Shown here: piece after piece, positions 31,199-39,836 of the stretch | How positions within the stretch are numbered: position 1 is the first letter of the stretch | Layout of the letters: every line of letters begins with the position of its first letter | Source of the DNA: Thiohalobacter thiocyanaticus | GTDB lineage: Bacteria; Pseudomonadota; Gammaproteobacteria; Thiohalobacterales; Thiohalobacteraceae | Reading direction: 5' to 3' | DNA length: 64,000 nucleotides | NCBI RefSeq assembly: GCF_003932505.1 | Contig: NZ_QZMU01000001.1 | Coordinates: 1,922,001-1,986,000 of the forward strand | Made by a program: the position numbers and the translations under genes | The notes under the pieces: model-generated | Seen by the model: the letters and a program-made list of their open reading frames with translations, nothing else | Told to the model about the DNA's origin: nothing | Databases searched by the model: none

Positions 31199-32032
31199 AT
31201 GGCCGGTCTGATCAATCGTCTCTACCCCGGGGACGTTAGGGAAATCCAGCCCAGGGAAACCCTGGACACCGACACACCGCCGATCAACCGGATCGACATG
31301 CGCCGGCCCCTGCGGTGGCTGGCGCAGGGATGGCAGGATCTGTGGCGCACGCCGGTGGCGCTGGTCGACGGGCTGATCGTGGCCCTGGTCGGGCTGGTCT
31401 CGGTGTGGTTGACCTGGTCCCGGCCCTGGCTGAGTTTTTCCCTGGTGACGGGCTTTCTGCTGATCGCGCCGGTGCTGTCGGTGGGGGTCAATGAACTGGC
31501 CCGCCGGCTGGAGACGGGTGAGCCGCCCGGCCATGCCGCCGGCCTGGGTGCGCTGGCGCGGCTGGGGTTGCCGCTGTGGCTGTTCGCCGGCCTGCTGATT
31601 GTGCTGTTCAACGTCTGGGCGAGTTACATCTGGCTCTGGCTCGCGGTGCTGAACGTCGGCAGTGCCGGGGTGCTCGGCAGTGTGGACCAGATGCTGCTGG
31701 CGTTCCTGTCCGGCCCGAAGGGGATCGTTTCCCTCATCGGCCTGCTGGTGTCCGGTGCGGCACTGGCCCTGGCGGTATTCGCGGTCAGCCTGGTGACCCT
31801 GCCGGTGATGCTGGACCGACACTGCTCGCTGATCGATGCCATCGCCATCAGCTTCAAGGCCTTCCGTGACAACCCCCGGCCGCTGCTGCTGTGGGCGGCG
31901 CTGATCACGGCCCTGTTCGCCGTCTCGGCCCTGACCGCCTTCATCGCCCTAGTGGTGGTCTTCCCCTGGCTGGGGCTGGCGATGTGGCACGGCTACCGGG
32001 ATCTGGTGGCCTGGGAGGACCGTCCGCGGTAA
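31199..32032 (+). CDS. DUF2189 integral membrane protein
   Basis: A 277-residue polytopic protein with about six helices. After an N-terminal soluble stretch ending in INRIDMRRPLRWLAQGWQDL, the helices match the DUF2189 family, which often lies near respiratory genes. A strong GGAGGAGG precedes the ATG at 31199. The role is unknown. Confidence 0.8.
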   Translation: MAGLINRLYPGDVREIQPRETLDTDTPPINRIDMRRPLRWLAQGWQDLWRTPVALVDGLIVALVGLVSVWLTWSRPWLSFSLVTGFLLIAPVLSVGVNELARRLETGEPPGHAAGLGALARLGLPLWLFAGLLIVLFNVWASYIWLWLAVLNVGSAGVLGSVDQMLLAFLSGPKGIVSLIGLLVSGAALALAVFAVSLVTLPVMLDRHCSLIDAIAISFKAFRDNPRPLLLWAALITALFAVSALTAFIALVVVFPWLGLAMWHGYRDLVAWEDRPR

Positions 32033-32045
32033 CCGCACACAGCAA

Positions 32046-32085
32046 CCCCCTTCTCCCCAGCGGGGGAGAGGGTCAGGGTGAGGGG
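32046..32085. terminator. C/G hairpin between convergent genes
   Basis: CCCCCTTCTCCCC, a three-base loop AGC, then GGGGGAGAGGG form a short stem in the 67-base gap between the DUF2189 gene and the convergent comF. There is no U-tract, so it is at best a weak or Rho-assisted end, or another dispersed repeat. Confidence 0.4.
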
Positions 32086-32099
32086 GCAAAGTGTCCGTC

Positions 32100-32807
32100 T
32101 CACCCGTGCATTCCCGCCCGCGCACATACCCAAACCCGGACTTCTGCCGCCCCGCGCGCTTTGAGCGCCCGGGCCAGGGCGTCCGCCGTGGCGCCGGTGG
32201 TCATGACATCGTCGATGATCGCCACCCGCAGGCCGGCCCAGTCCCCCTCCGCCCGAAAGGCGCCTCGCACGTTGGCCCGCCGCGCCCGGGCGGACAGGTC
32301 GGCCTGGGTGTCCGTGCGCCGCTGCCGCCGGCAGTGACTACTGTCGAGGGGCAGCTTCAGGCCGCGGGCGGCGAAGCGGGCGATCTCCAGCGACTGGTTG
32401 AAGCCGCGCCGCCACTGGCGACGCGGATGCAGAGGGACGGGCACCAGCAGATCGCAGGCCGGCCAATCGGCGGCAGCCACCGCCAGCAGCTGGCCCAGCA
32501 GCCGGGCCTGGGCCAGCCGGCGATGGTGCTTCAGGTCCAGGATCAGCCGGTCGACCGGCGGGCGGTAGAGATACAGGGTATGGGCGCCGTCGAAGGCCGG
32601 GGGCCGGCGTTGGCAGCGGCCACAGATCAGGGCGGAGGCTGTGCCGGTCAGGGGCTCGGCGCAGCGCGCGCAGGCCGCCGCTGGAGAAGGCAGTCCGCGC
32701 CGGCAGTCGGGGCACAGGTCAAGCCCCTCGGCGCCGGGCCGATGACACAGGATGCAGGTCGGGGGAAAGAGTCGGAATTGTATATATTTCCACCAGTTGT
32801 TAACCAT
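32100..32807 (-). CDS. comF: ComF family amidophosphoribosyltransferase-like protein
   Basis: A 235-residue ComF/GntX-type protein linked to DNA uptake. N-terminal zinc finger CILCHRPG...CPDCRRG...CARC...CGRC, then the phosphoribosyltransferase fold with LVPVPLHPRRQWRRGFNQSL and VAIIDDVMTTGATADALARA. The ATG at 32807 has GGGAGG upstream. Its start codon lies within the BirA-type operator of the divergent biotin operon. Confidence 0.9.
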   Translation of the reverse strand: MVNNWWKYIQFRLFPPTCILCHRPGAEGLDLCPDCRRGLPSPAAACARCAEPLTGTASALICGRCQRRPPAFDGAHTLYLYRPPVDRLILDLKHHRRLAQARLLGQLLAVAAADWPACDLLVPVPLHPRRQWRRGFNQSLEIARFAARGLKLPLDSSHCRRQRRTDTQADLSARARRANVRGAFRAEGDWAGLRVAIIDDVMTTGATADALARALKARGAAEVRVWVCARAGMHG

Positions 32808-32830
32808 GCGGCCTCCCTGCCGGTTGACAA
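32797..32830 (+). promoter_or_regulatory. BirA-type biotin operator
   Basis: TTGTTAACC at 32797-32805 and GGTTGACAA at 32822-32830 form a dyad (8 of 9 positions symmetrical) with a 16-base spacer. This matches the known biotin-repressor site pattern TTGTAAACC...GGTTTACAA. It overlaps the -35 hexamer of the biotin operon and the comF start codon, so bound BirA would shut both directions. Confidence 0.75.
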
Positions 32831-32852
32831 CAACGCCTGAACGGGCCATTAT
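32824..32852 (+). promoter_or_regulatory. Sigma-70 promoter of the biotin operon
   Basis: Perfect -35 TTGACA at 32824-32829, a 17-base spacer, and -10 CATTAT at 32847-32852. The predicted start lies about 40 bases before the first gene at 32898. The -35 is inside the BirA-type operator. Confidence 0.7.
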
Positions 32853-32897
32853 CCCTGGCCCTTCGTCGACCACATCATTATACCGGAAACCAGCGTC

Positions 32898-33293
32898 ATG
32901 ACCGAGACCGCGACCTCTGCCACCCATCTGGTGACGGCCCGCAGCGCGCGCTTCAGCGCGGCCCTGTTCAATTACGGCAATATCATCTCGCTGCTGGCAC
33001 CCTTCCCGCTGATGATCTTCTGGCTCGGTGCGTCCATGTTCGTTTACTGCATGAACCGCCACCATCCGAACGAGAAGGTCGGTTACTACACCCAGCAGGC
33101 CGCCTACCGTTTCTACGGCGTGACCGGTTTCTTCGTGGCCGTGGCCATGTTCCTGCCGGTCAATCTTAACTATTACCTCATCGCCTGGGCCCTGGGAGCC
33201 GCCATCCTGCTGCCGCTGAGCCTGCGCGACCTGGCGCGCATCCGCCGCGAGCGCTGGGATGACATGGAGATTCTGGTGGAGCCCCAGGAATGA
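32898..33293 (+). CDS. Small membrane protein heading the biotin operon
   Basis: A 131-residue protein of unknown family. About three membrane helices (residues roughly 28-50, 72-92, 95-113), with [20 protein letters not shown] between the first two and a soluble acidic C-terminus. Its stop overlaps the bioB ATG (ATGA) and it sits directly behind the biotin-regulated promoter, so it is co-expressed with biotin synthesis. I do not recognise it, and a role in biotin or precursor transport is only a guess. Confidence 0.75.
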   Translation: MTETATSATHLVTARSARFSAALFNYGNIISLLAPFPLMIFWLGASMFVYCMNRHHPNEKVGYYTQQAAYRFYGVTGFFVAVAMFLPVNLNYYLIAWALGAAILLPLSLRDLARIRRERWDDMEILVEPQE

Positions 33294-34270
33294 GCGGCCA
33301 GCCGGCGCTCGAGATGGCCGCCGGTGACGACGGCCTGCGCCACGACTGGGCGCGGGACGAAATCCTCGCGCTGTTCGCGCGCCCCTTCAATGATTTGATC
33401 TTCGAGGCCCAGCAGGTTCACCGCAATCACTTCGACCCCAACGCGGTGCAGGTCAGCACCCTGCTGTCGATCAAGACCGGCGCCTGTCCCGAGGACTGCG
33501 CCTACTGTCCGCAGAGCGCGCACTACAAGACCGAGCTCGAAGTCGAGCGCCTGCTGCCGCTGCAGGAGGTGGTCGAGGCTGCGCGCGCGGCCAGGGCGAG
33601 GGGCGCCAGCCGCTTCTGCATGGGCGCGGCCTGGCGGCGCCCGCGTGACAAGGATCTGGAGCCGGTGCTGGACATGATCCGCGCGGTCAAGGCCGAGGGC
33701 CTGGAGACCTGTGTGACCCTGGGCATGCTGACCGAGCCGCAGACCGCGCGCCTGAAGGACGCCGGGCTGGACTATTACAACCACAACCTGGACACCTCGC
33801 CCGAGTTCTACGGCGAGATCATCTCCACCCGCACCTATGAAGATCGGCTCGAGACCCTGGCGCACGTGCGCGAGGCGGGTATCCATGTCTGTGCCGGCGG
33901 CATCGTCGGCATGGGCGAGGATCGCAGCGATCAGGCCGGCCTGCTGCAGGAGTTGGCCAACCTGCCGCGGCATCCCGAGAGTGTGCCGATCAATCTGCTG
34001 GTCAAGGTCGAGGGCACGCCGCTGAGTGATGTCGAGGACCTGGATCCGTTCGACTTCGTGCGCAACATAGCTGTGGCCCGCATCCTGATGCCGAAATCGC
34101 ATGTACGCCTGTCCGCCGGCCGCGAGGCCATGGACGAATCCCTGCAGGCCCTGTGCTTCCTGGCCGGGGCCAACTCCATCTTCTATGGCGAGAAGCTGCT
34201 GACCACCGGCAACCCGGACGCCGACCAGGATCGCCGCCTGTTCGAGCGGCTGGGCCTGCGTCCGGTCTGA
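33290..34270 (+). CDS. bioB: Biotin synthase
   Basis: Radical-SAM enzyme that inserts sulfur into dethiobiotin. It has 326 residues. The 4Fe-4S motif is [10 protein letters not shown] within [27 protein letters not shown] and GGIVGMGE are typical, as are the auxiliary-cluster residues (CMGAAW and the C-terminal Arg). First recognised enzyme of the bio operon. Confidence 0.97.
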   Translation: MSGQPALEMAAGDDGLRHDWARDEILALFARPFNDLIFEAQQVHRNHFDPNAVQVSTLLSIKTGACPEDCAYCPQSAHYKTELEVERLLPLQEVVEAARAARARGASRFCMGAAWRRPRDKDLEPVLDMIRAVKAEGLETCVTLGMLTEPQTARLKDAGLDYYNHNLDTSPEFYGEIISTRTYEDRLETLAHVREAGIHVCAGGIVGMGEDRSDQAGLLQELANLPRHPESVPINLLVKVEGTPLSDVEDLDPFDFVRNIAVARILMPKSHVRLSAGREAMDESLQALCFLAGANSIFYGEKLLTTGNPDADQDRRLFERLGLRPV

Positions 34271-34280
34271 AGCCGCCCCG

Positions 34281-35435
34281 GTGAAGGACCTGCGCGCCGT
34301 CCTGGATCAGCGCCGCCGCGACGGCCTCTATCGCAGCCGCCGCATCGCCGACTCCCCCCAACTGCCCGAACGCCGCCTCGATGGGGGCGGGTGCCTGAGT
34401 TTCTGCAGCAACGACTACCTCGGTCTGGCGGCGCATCCGCAGGTCGGCGCCGCCCTGCAGCGTGGCGCCGACCATTGGGGTACGGGCAGCGGGGCGGCCC
34501 ACCTGCTGGCCGGGCACACCGCCGCCCATCACGCGCTGGAGGAGGAGCTGGCCGACTTCGTCGGGGCCCCCCGCGCCCTGCTGTTCTCCACCGGTTACAT
34601 GGCCAACCTCGGGGTGATGGCCGCCCTGCTTGGACGCGGCGACCGGTTGTTCCAGGACCGCCTCAATCACGCCTCCCTGCTCGACGGCGCGCGCATCAGC
34701 GGGGCACGTCTCATCCGCTATGCTCATCGCGATCCCGGGGATCTGGAGCGGCGCCTGGATGAGGCGCCGGCGGGCGAGCGTCTGATCGCCAGCGATGGCG
34801 TATTCAGCATGGACGGCGATGTCGCGCCGGTGGCCGGGTTGCAGGCACTGGCGCAGCGCCATGCCGCCTGGCTGCTGGTCGATGATGCCCATGGCCTGGG
34901 CGTGCTCGGCCCCGGCGGCCGGGGCAGCCTGGCGCAGGCCGGTATCGCACCCGCTGGCGGGCTTGTCCTGATGGGCACCCTGGGCAAGGGGCTGGGCACC
35001 TTCGGCGCCTTTGTCGCCGGCGGCGAGGACCTGATCGAGACCCTGATCCAGCAGGCCCGCAGCTATGTCTACACCACCGCGCCGCCGGCCGCCCTGGCCG
35101 AGGCCACGCGCGCGGCCCTGCGGCTGTGCCGGGAAGAGGGCTGGCGGCGCGATAAACTTCAGGCGCTGGTGGGCCGGTTCCGTACCGGCGCGGCACAGCT
35201 GGGCCTGCCGTTGATGGAATCCGATACCCCCATACAGCCGCTGCTGATCGGTGACACCCGGGCCGCGACCCGGCTGAGCGCGGCACTGGAGCGGGCCGGC
35301 ATCCTGGTGCCGGCCATCCGGCCGCCGACGGTGCCGGAAGGTGCGGCCCGGCTGCGTATCAGCTTCTCAGCCGCGCATGATGAGGCGCAGGTCGACCGGT
35401 TGCTGGATGCCCTCGGCTCGGCACTTGAAGGCTAG
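34281..35435 (+). CDS. bioF: 8-amino-7-oxononanoate synthase
   Basis: PLP enzyme joining pimeloyl-ACP and alanine. FCSNDYLGLAAHP, SGAAHLLAGHTAAHHALEEE, VDDAHGLGVLGPGGRG and the PLP lysine in LMGTLGKGLGTFGAF are all present. It has 384 residues. Start codon GTG at 34281, ten bases after bioB. Confidence 0.96.
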   Translation: MKDLRAVLDQRRRDGLYRSRRIADSPQLPERRLDGGGCLSFCSNDYLGLAAHPQVGAALQRGADHWGTGSGAAHLLAGHTAAHHALEEELADFVGAPRALLFSTGYMANLGVMAALLGRGDRLFQDRLNHASLLDGARISGARLIRYAHRDPGDLERRLDEAPAGERLIASDGVFSMDGDVAPVAGLQALAQRHAAWLLVDDAHGLGVLGPGGRGSLAQAGIAPAGGLVLMGTLGKGLGTFGAFVAGGEDLIETLIQQARSYVYTTAPPAALAEATRAALRLCREEGWRRDKLQALVGRFRTGAAQLGLPLMESDTPIQPLLIGDTRAATRLSAALERAGILVPAIRPPTVPEGAARLRISFSAAHDEAQVDRLLDALGSALEG

Positions 35436-35438
35436 CGC

Positions 35439-36188
35439 ATGCACCTGGAGATCGAAGGGCAGGGGCCGGACCTGGTACTGCTGCACGGCTGGGGCCTGCG
35501 GTTGGAGGTGTGGGACGCCCTGGCCGGGCGGCTGCGCGGGCGCTGGCGGGTGATCCGGGCCGACCTGCCCGGTCACGGCCGCAGCCGTGACCGGACGGAG
35601 CTGAATGCCGAAACCCTGATCCCGGCGCTGGAGACGGTGCTTGCAGGGCCGGCGCACTGGATCGGCTGGTCGCTGGGCGGGCTGCTGGCGCTGCAGCTCA
35701 GTGAGCGGCGGCCGGAATGGTTCGAGTGTCTGGGCCTGGTGGCCTGCAATCCCTGCTTTGCGCAGCGCCCGGAGTGGCCGGGCGTCACGCCCGAGGTGCT
35801 GGAGGCTTTCACCGCCGGTTTGAAGGAGACGCCGGAGGCGACCTGGAAGCGCTTCCTCGGCCTGACTGCGCAGGGTGATAATCAGCGCGAGGTGCTGCGG
35901 GCGCTGCGTGCCTGTGCCGGCGCAAGTATGCCGGCACAGGCCGCACTCGCGCAGGGGCTCGCGCTGCTGGCACAGGAAGACGCGCGCGGCGCGGCCATGA
36001 GGTTGTCCGCTCCCGTCCACTGGTTGCTGGGCGGCGCGGACGGGCTGGTCCCGGCCGCGGTGGCCGATGCCGTGGCGGTTCTGACAGGGCCGGATACCGT
36101 GACACGGATCGACGGCGCCGGGCATGCGCCCTTCCTGTCACATTCCCTGCTGTTCAATCAATGGCTGGATGCCTGCCTGGAGGCATGA
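35439..36188 (+). CDS. bioH: Pimeloyl-ACP methyl ester esterase
   Basis: Alpha/beta hydrolase that releases pimeloyl-ACP from its methyl ester. The 249 residues show LVLLHGWGLRLEVWD (oxyanion region), the nucleophile elbow GWSLGGLLAL with the catalytic Ser, LLGGADGLVP and GAGHAPFLSH with the catalytic His. It ends in an ATGA overlap with bioC. Confidence 0.94.
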   Translation: MHLEIEGQGPDLVLLHGWGLRLEVWDALAGRLRGRWRVIRADLPGHGRSRDRTELNAETLIPALETVLAGPAHWIGWSLGGLLALQLSERRPEWFECLGLVACNPCFAQRPEWPGVTPEVLEAFTAGLKETPEATWKRFLGLTAQGDNQREVLRALRACAGASMPAQAALAQGLALLAQEDARGAAMRLSAPVHWLLGGADGLVPAAVADAVAVLTGPDTVTRIDGAGHAPFLSHSLLFNQWLDACLEA

Positions 36189-37066
36189 ACCGTAGTATGA
36201 CCGATTCGCCGCAACAGCTGGACAAGCGCCAGGTCCGCCTTGCCTTCAACCGGGCCGCCGCCACCTATGACGGGGTCGCGGTGCTGCAGCGCGAGGTCGG
36301 CCAGCGGCTGCTGGAGCGCCTGGAGCTGATCCGGTTGCAACCCGAGTGGGCACTGGATCTGGGTGCCGGTACCGGCCAGATTACCCAAGCCCTGCTCAGG
36401 CGCTATCGCGGCAGCCGGGTGCTGGCGCTGGACCTGGCCGAGGCCATGCTGGCCCAGACCCGCCGCGCCGCCGGCTGGTGGCGCCGGCCGCGCCTGGTCT
36501 GCGGCGATGCCGAACAGCTGCCATTGGCCGATGACTCGGTAGATCTGCTGGTCTCCAACCTCACACTGCAGTGGTGCAACAGCCTGGACCGGGCCTTCGC
36601 CGAGTTCCGCCGGGTGTTGCGACCGGGCGGTGCGCTGTTCTTCACCACCTTCGGCCCGGATACCCTGAAGGAGGTCCGCGACAGCTGGGCCGAGGTCGAC
36701 GGCCATTCCCATACCAATCGCTTCATCGACATGCATGACATCGGTGATGCCCTGGTGCGCGCTGGACTCGCCGAGCCGGTGATGGACGTGGAACGGCTGC
36801 AGCTGACCTACCGCGACCTGCCCCGGCTGGTACGCGAGATCAAGGCCCTGGGCGCGCACAACGTCACCGCCGGACGGGCGCGCAGCCTGACCGGGCGGGC
36901 GCACTGGCGCGCCTTCGAGCAGGCCTATGAGTCCCGCCGCCGGGACGGTGTACTGCCGGTGAGCTACGAAGTGGTCTACGGCCACGCCTGGGCGCCGGCC
37001 GCCGCGCGCCAGCAGCGCAGCGGCGACGAGGTGCGGGTACCGGTCGACATGCTGAAGCGGCGCTGA
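36185..37066 (+). CDS. bioC: Malonyl-ACP O-methyltransferase
   Basis: SAM-dependent enzyme that starts pimelate synthesis by methylating malonyl-ACP. SAM motif LDLGAGTGQITQAL, then DLAEAMLAQTR and LVSNLTLQWCNSLDRAFAEF, the latter highly typical of BioC. I use the ATG overlapping the bioH stop (36185, 293 residues). The frame is open further upstream and an ATG at 36197 is also possible. Confidence 0.95.
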   Translation: MNRSMTDSPQQLDKRQVRLAFNRAAATYDGVAVLQREVGQRLLERLELIRLQPEWALDLGAGTGQITQALLRRYRGSRVLALDLAEAMLAQTRRAAGWWRRPRLVCGDAEQLPLADDSVDLLVSNLTLQWCNSLDRAFAEFRRVLRPGGALFFTTFGPDTLKEVRDSWAEVDGHSHTNRFIDMHDIGDALVRAGLAEPVMDVERLQLTYRDLPRLVREIKALGAHNVTAGRARSLTGRAHWRAFEQAYESRRRDGVLPVSYEVVYGHAWAPAAARQQRSGDEVRVPVDMLKRR

Positions 37067-37072
37067 GCCTGC

Positions 37073-37750
37073 ATGGGACGGATCCTGTTCGTCACCGGCA
37101 CCGATACCGGCTGCGGCAAGACCTTCGTCAGCACCGCCCTGATCCACGCCCTGCGTGCACGCGGCGAGCGGGTGCTGGCCATGAAGCCGGTCGCCTCCGG
37201 CTGCGAGTCGACGCCCGACGGCCTGCGTAATGCCGATGCGCTGGCGCTGCAGGCGGCGGCCTCGTTGCAGTTACCGTACGAGCGGGTCAATCCCTTTGCC
37301 TTCGCTCCGCCCATCGCCCCGCATATCGCCGCCGGGCAGGCCGGGGTGCGCATTTCGCTGGATGCCATCATCGGCAGTGCCCGGCAACTGGCCGCGCAGT
37401 GCGATGTGCTGGTGGTCGAGGGCGTGGGCGGCTGGCGGGTGCCGCTCACCGACACCGAAGACGTCGCCGACCTGGCGCTGCGTCTGCGGGCCGGGGTCGT
37501 CCTGGTGGTGGGGCTGCGCCTGGGCTGCATCAATCACGCCCTGCTCACCGCCGCGGCCATCGGGGCCGGCGGGGCTCGCCTGGCTGGCTGGGTCGGCAAT
37601 CGGCTGGATCCGGGCATGGAGCATCCGGAGGAGAATCTCGCCACCCTCGGGGCGCGCCTCGGCGCCCCCAGTCTGGGGTGTTTGCCCCACTGCGCCGACA
37701 CTGTGGGACCGCAGGCCGTGGCCGGCCATCTGGATCTTTCCCATCTGTAA
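37073..37750 (+). CDS. bioD: Dethiobiotin synthetase
   Basis: ATP-dependent carboxylase closing the ureido ring. P-loop FVTGTDTGCGKTFVSTALIH, MKPVASGCE, NPFAFAPPIAPHIAA and VEGVGGWRVPL are all family hallmarks. It has 225 residues. Last gene of the operon. bioA is not in the window. Confidence 0.95.
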   Translation: MGRILFVTGTDTGCGKTFVSTALIHALRARGERVLAMKPVASGCESTPDGLRNADALALQAAASLQLPYERVNPFAFAPPIAPHIAAGQAGVRISLDAIIGSARQLAAQCDVLVVEGVGGWRVPLTDTEDVADLALRLRAGVVLVVGLRLGCINHALLTAAAIGAGGARLAGWVGNRLDPGMEHPEENLATLGARLGAPSLGCLPHCADTVGPQAVAGHLDLSHL

Positions 37751-38140
37751 CCGGTTTCGCCCGTGAAAGCGGGCGCCAGCTTGCTGGCGGCATAATCCCG
37801 GTTATGTCAGTATGCTTTACACACGCTGTTAGATAAATCGACCCGGGTCAGGTGCCGGATTGAATACCATTCAGATGTAAGGGAATGACGCGACAAAACA
37901 TCCATTCCACCTCACGGAACATCTAACGGCTAATATTATAATTTTATAATAATTTGTGTATTGATTTTACAATAGCCTGTTATCGCAAAGTTTTATGATG
38001 CCGTTGGATCGAGTTTGCTTGCGCCATGCAGGTGCATCGGGTAGCATCCGGAGCAGGTGAAATAACACAGTCTGTGCGTCAAAACACAGGCAGTCGCAAC
38101 CATACATTATATAAAGCAGGCTGCATTCCAAGAGGGCGAG
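37751..38140. other. AT-rich intergenic region before the cytochrome oxidase locus
   Basis: 390 bases with no credible ORF. A short hairpin CGCCAG-CTTG-CTGGCG (about 37774-37789) follows bioD and may end its transcript. The middle (about 37930-38000, TAATATTATAATTTTATAAT) is far more AT-rich than anything else in the window, so the oxidase promoter probably lies here. I could not fix a convincing -35/-10 pair. Confidence 0.45.
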
Positions 38141-38632
38141 GTGGTAGCAGCGCAGTGTGACGCCAATCTGGCGGAGTGTTATGTCCTGATCCGGCCCAAC
38201 TGCTCATTGACGTGGCGGGGGTCGGTGGTCGTGTTCTGCGGCATCTTCCTGGTCTCGATGAGTATCGCCCTGGCCTTCCTCTGGCAGGGACTGTGGCTGG
38301 TTCTGCCCTTTGCCGGCCTGGAGATGCTGGCGCTGGCTGCCGGTTTGTACCTCGGCGCGCTGCGGACCCGCGAGCGCGAGGTCATCCGGGTCGAGGGCGA
38401 CACGGTCGCGATCGAGCGGGGCCGGCGCCGCTGTCGGGAGGTCATCCGTTTTCCCCGGGGCTGGGCCCGGGTGGAGCTGGCGCGCGCGTCGCGGGCCGGC
38501 CATCCCGGCCGGCTGCTGATCCGCTGCCACGGCCGGGCCCAGGAGATCGGACGCTGTCTGAACGATAACGAGCGTGACCGGCTGGCCACGGACCTGCGGG
38601 ACTGGATCCGGCATGGCGCCACGCCGGCCTGA
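38141..38632 (+). CDS. DUF2244 membrane protein
   Basis: A 163-residue protein with two adjacent membrane helices (about 28-48 and 52-72), then a soluble beta-rich part with VEGDTVAIERGRR and RLLIRCHGRAQEIGRCLN. This matches the DUF2244 protein that commonly precedes coxB in Gammaproteobacteria. GTG start at 38141 after AGAGGGCGAG. The role is unknown but probably linked to the oxidase. Confidence 0.8.
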   Translation: MVAAQCDANLAECYVLIRPNCSLTWRGSVVVFCGIFLVSMSIALAFLWQGLWLVLPFAGLEMLALAAGLYLGALRTREREVIRVEGDTVAIERGRRRCREVIRFPRGWARVELARASRAGHPGRLLIRCHGRAQEIGRCLNDNERDRLATDLRDWIRHGATPA

Positions 38633-38684
38633 ACGAGAAGAATCACACAAAATCGACGAATCTGGACCAAAGGAGAGAAGGGGC

Positions 38685-39812
38685 ATGTCTGCGAGTATGA
38701 AACCGAGGGGGTGTCAGGCGCTGGCGGGGGCCGGCCTGATGACTGTCGCCGGCAGCGCGACGGCGGAATGGGGCCTGAACCTGCCCGTGGGCGTGAGTCC
38801 GATCGCCAACGAGGCCTACAGTCTGCACATGCTGATCCTGTGGATCTGCGTGGCCATCGGCGTGGTGGTGTTCGGGGCGATGTTCTACTCCATCATCAAG
38901 CACCGCAAGAGCAAGGGTGCCGTGGCCGCCCAGTTCCACGAAAGCACCACTATCGAGATCCTCTGGACCATCATCCCCTTCCTGATCCTGGTCGGCATGG
39001 CCTTCCCGGCCACCAAGGCGCTGATCGCCATGGAGGATACCAGCAACTCGGATGTCAGCATCAAGGTCACGGGTTACCAATGGAAATGGCAGTACGAATA
39101 TCTGGATGAAGAGATCGGCTTCTTCAGCACCCTGTCCACGCCCAAGGACGAGATCTTCAACAAAGTCGCCAAGAACGAGGACTACCTGCTGCAGGTGGAT
39201 AACCCGGTGGTGGTGCCGGTGGGCAAGAAGGTGCGCCTGCTGATCACCGCCAACGATGTCATCCACGCCTGGTGGGTGCCGGAGCTGGGCATGAAGAAGG
39301 ACGCCATCCCCGGGTTCGTCAACGAAATGTGGTTCCGCATCGACGAGCCCGGTACCTATCGCGGCCAGTGCGCCGAACTGTGCGGCAAGGATCACGGCTT
39401 CATGCCCATCGTGGTGGTGGCCAAGGAGCAGGCCGAATACGACCAGTGGGTGGCCGAGCAGAAACAGGGTCAGGCGACCGCGGCCGCCGAATCCGAGCGT
39501 GAATGGACGCGCGATGAGCTGGTGGCCCGGGGCGAGGAGGTCTACAAGTCCAACTGCGTGGCCTGCCATATGGCCGGCGGCGAAGGTGTGCCCGGCGCAT
39601 TCCCGGCGCTCAAGGGTGGAGCCATCACCACCGGGCCGGTCGAGGGGCACATCGATATCGTTCTGAACGGCTCGGCCGGTACCGCCATGGCGGCCTTCGG
39701 TGCCCAGCTCAATGATGCCGATCTCGCGGCAGTTATTACCTATGAGCGCAACGCCTGGGGCAATGATACCGGCGATGTGGTGCAACCGGCCGATATCAAG
39801 GCGGCGCGCTAA
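38685..39812 (+). CDS. coxB: Cytochrome c oxidase subunit II with fused cytochrome c (caa3 type)
   Basis: Receives electrons through the CuA centre. A signal peptide, two membrane helices, then TGYQWKWQYEY, NDVIHAWWVPELGMKKDAIP and the CuA loop CAELCGKDHGFM. A C-terminal cytochrome c domain has CVACH (Cys291) and a distal Met region. It has 375 residues from the ATG at 38685, preceded by AGGAG. The heme domain marks a caa3 enzyme that carries its own cytochrome c. Confidence 0.95.
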   Translation: MSASMKPRGCQALAGAGLMTVAGSATAEWGLNLPVGVSPIANEAYSLHMLILWICVAIGVVVFGAMFYSIIKHRKSKGAVAAQFHESTTIEILWTIIPFLILVGMAFPATKALIAMEDTSNSDVSIKVTGYQWKWQYEYLDEEIGFFSTLSTPKDEIFNKVAKNEDYLLQVDNPVVVPVGKKVRLLITANDVIHAWWVPELGMKKDAIPGFVNEMWFRIDEPGTYRGQCAELCGKDHGFMPIVVVAKEQAEYDQWVAEQKQGQATAAAESEREWTRDELVARGEEVYKSNCVACHMAGGEGVPGAFPALKGGAITTGPVEGHIDIVLNGSAGTAMAAFGAQLNDADLAAVITYERNAWGNDTGDVVQPADIKAAR

Positions 39813-39836
39813 CGGATTCCGAGGAGGAGAGAGCAG

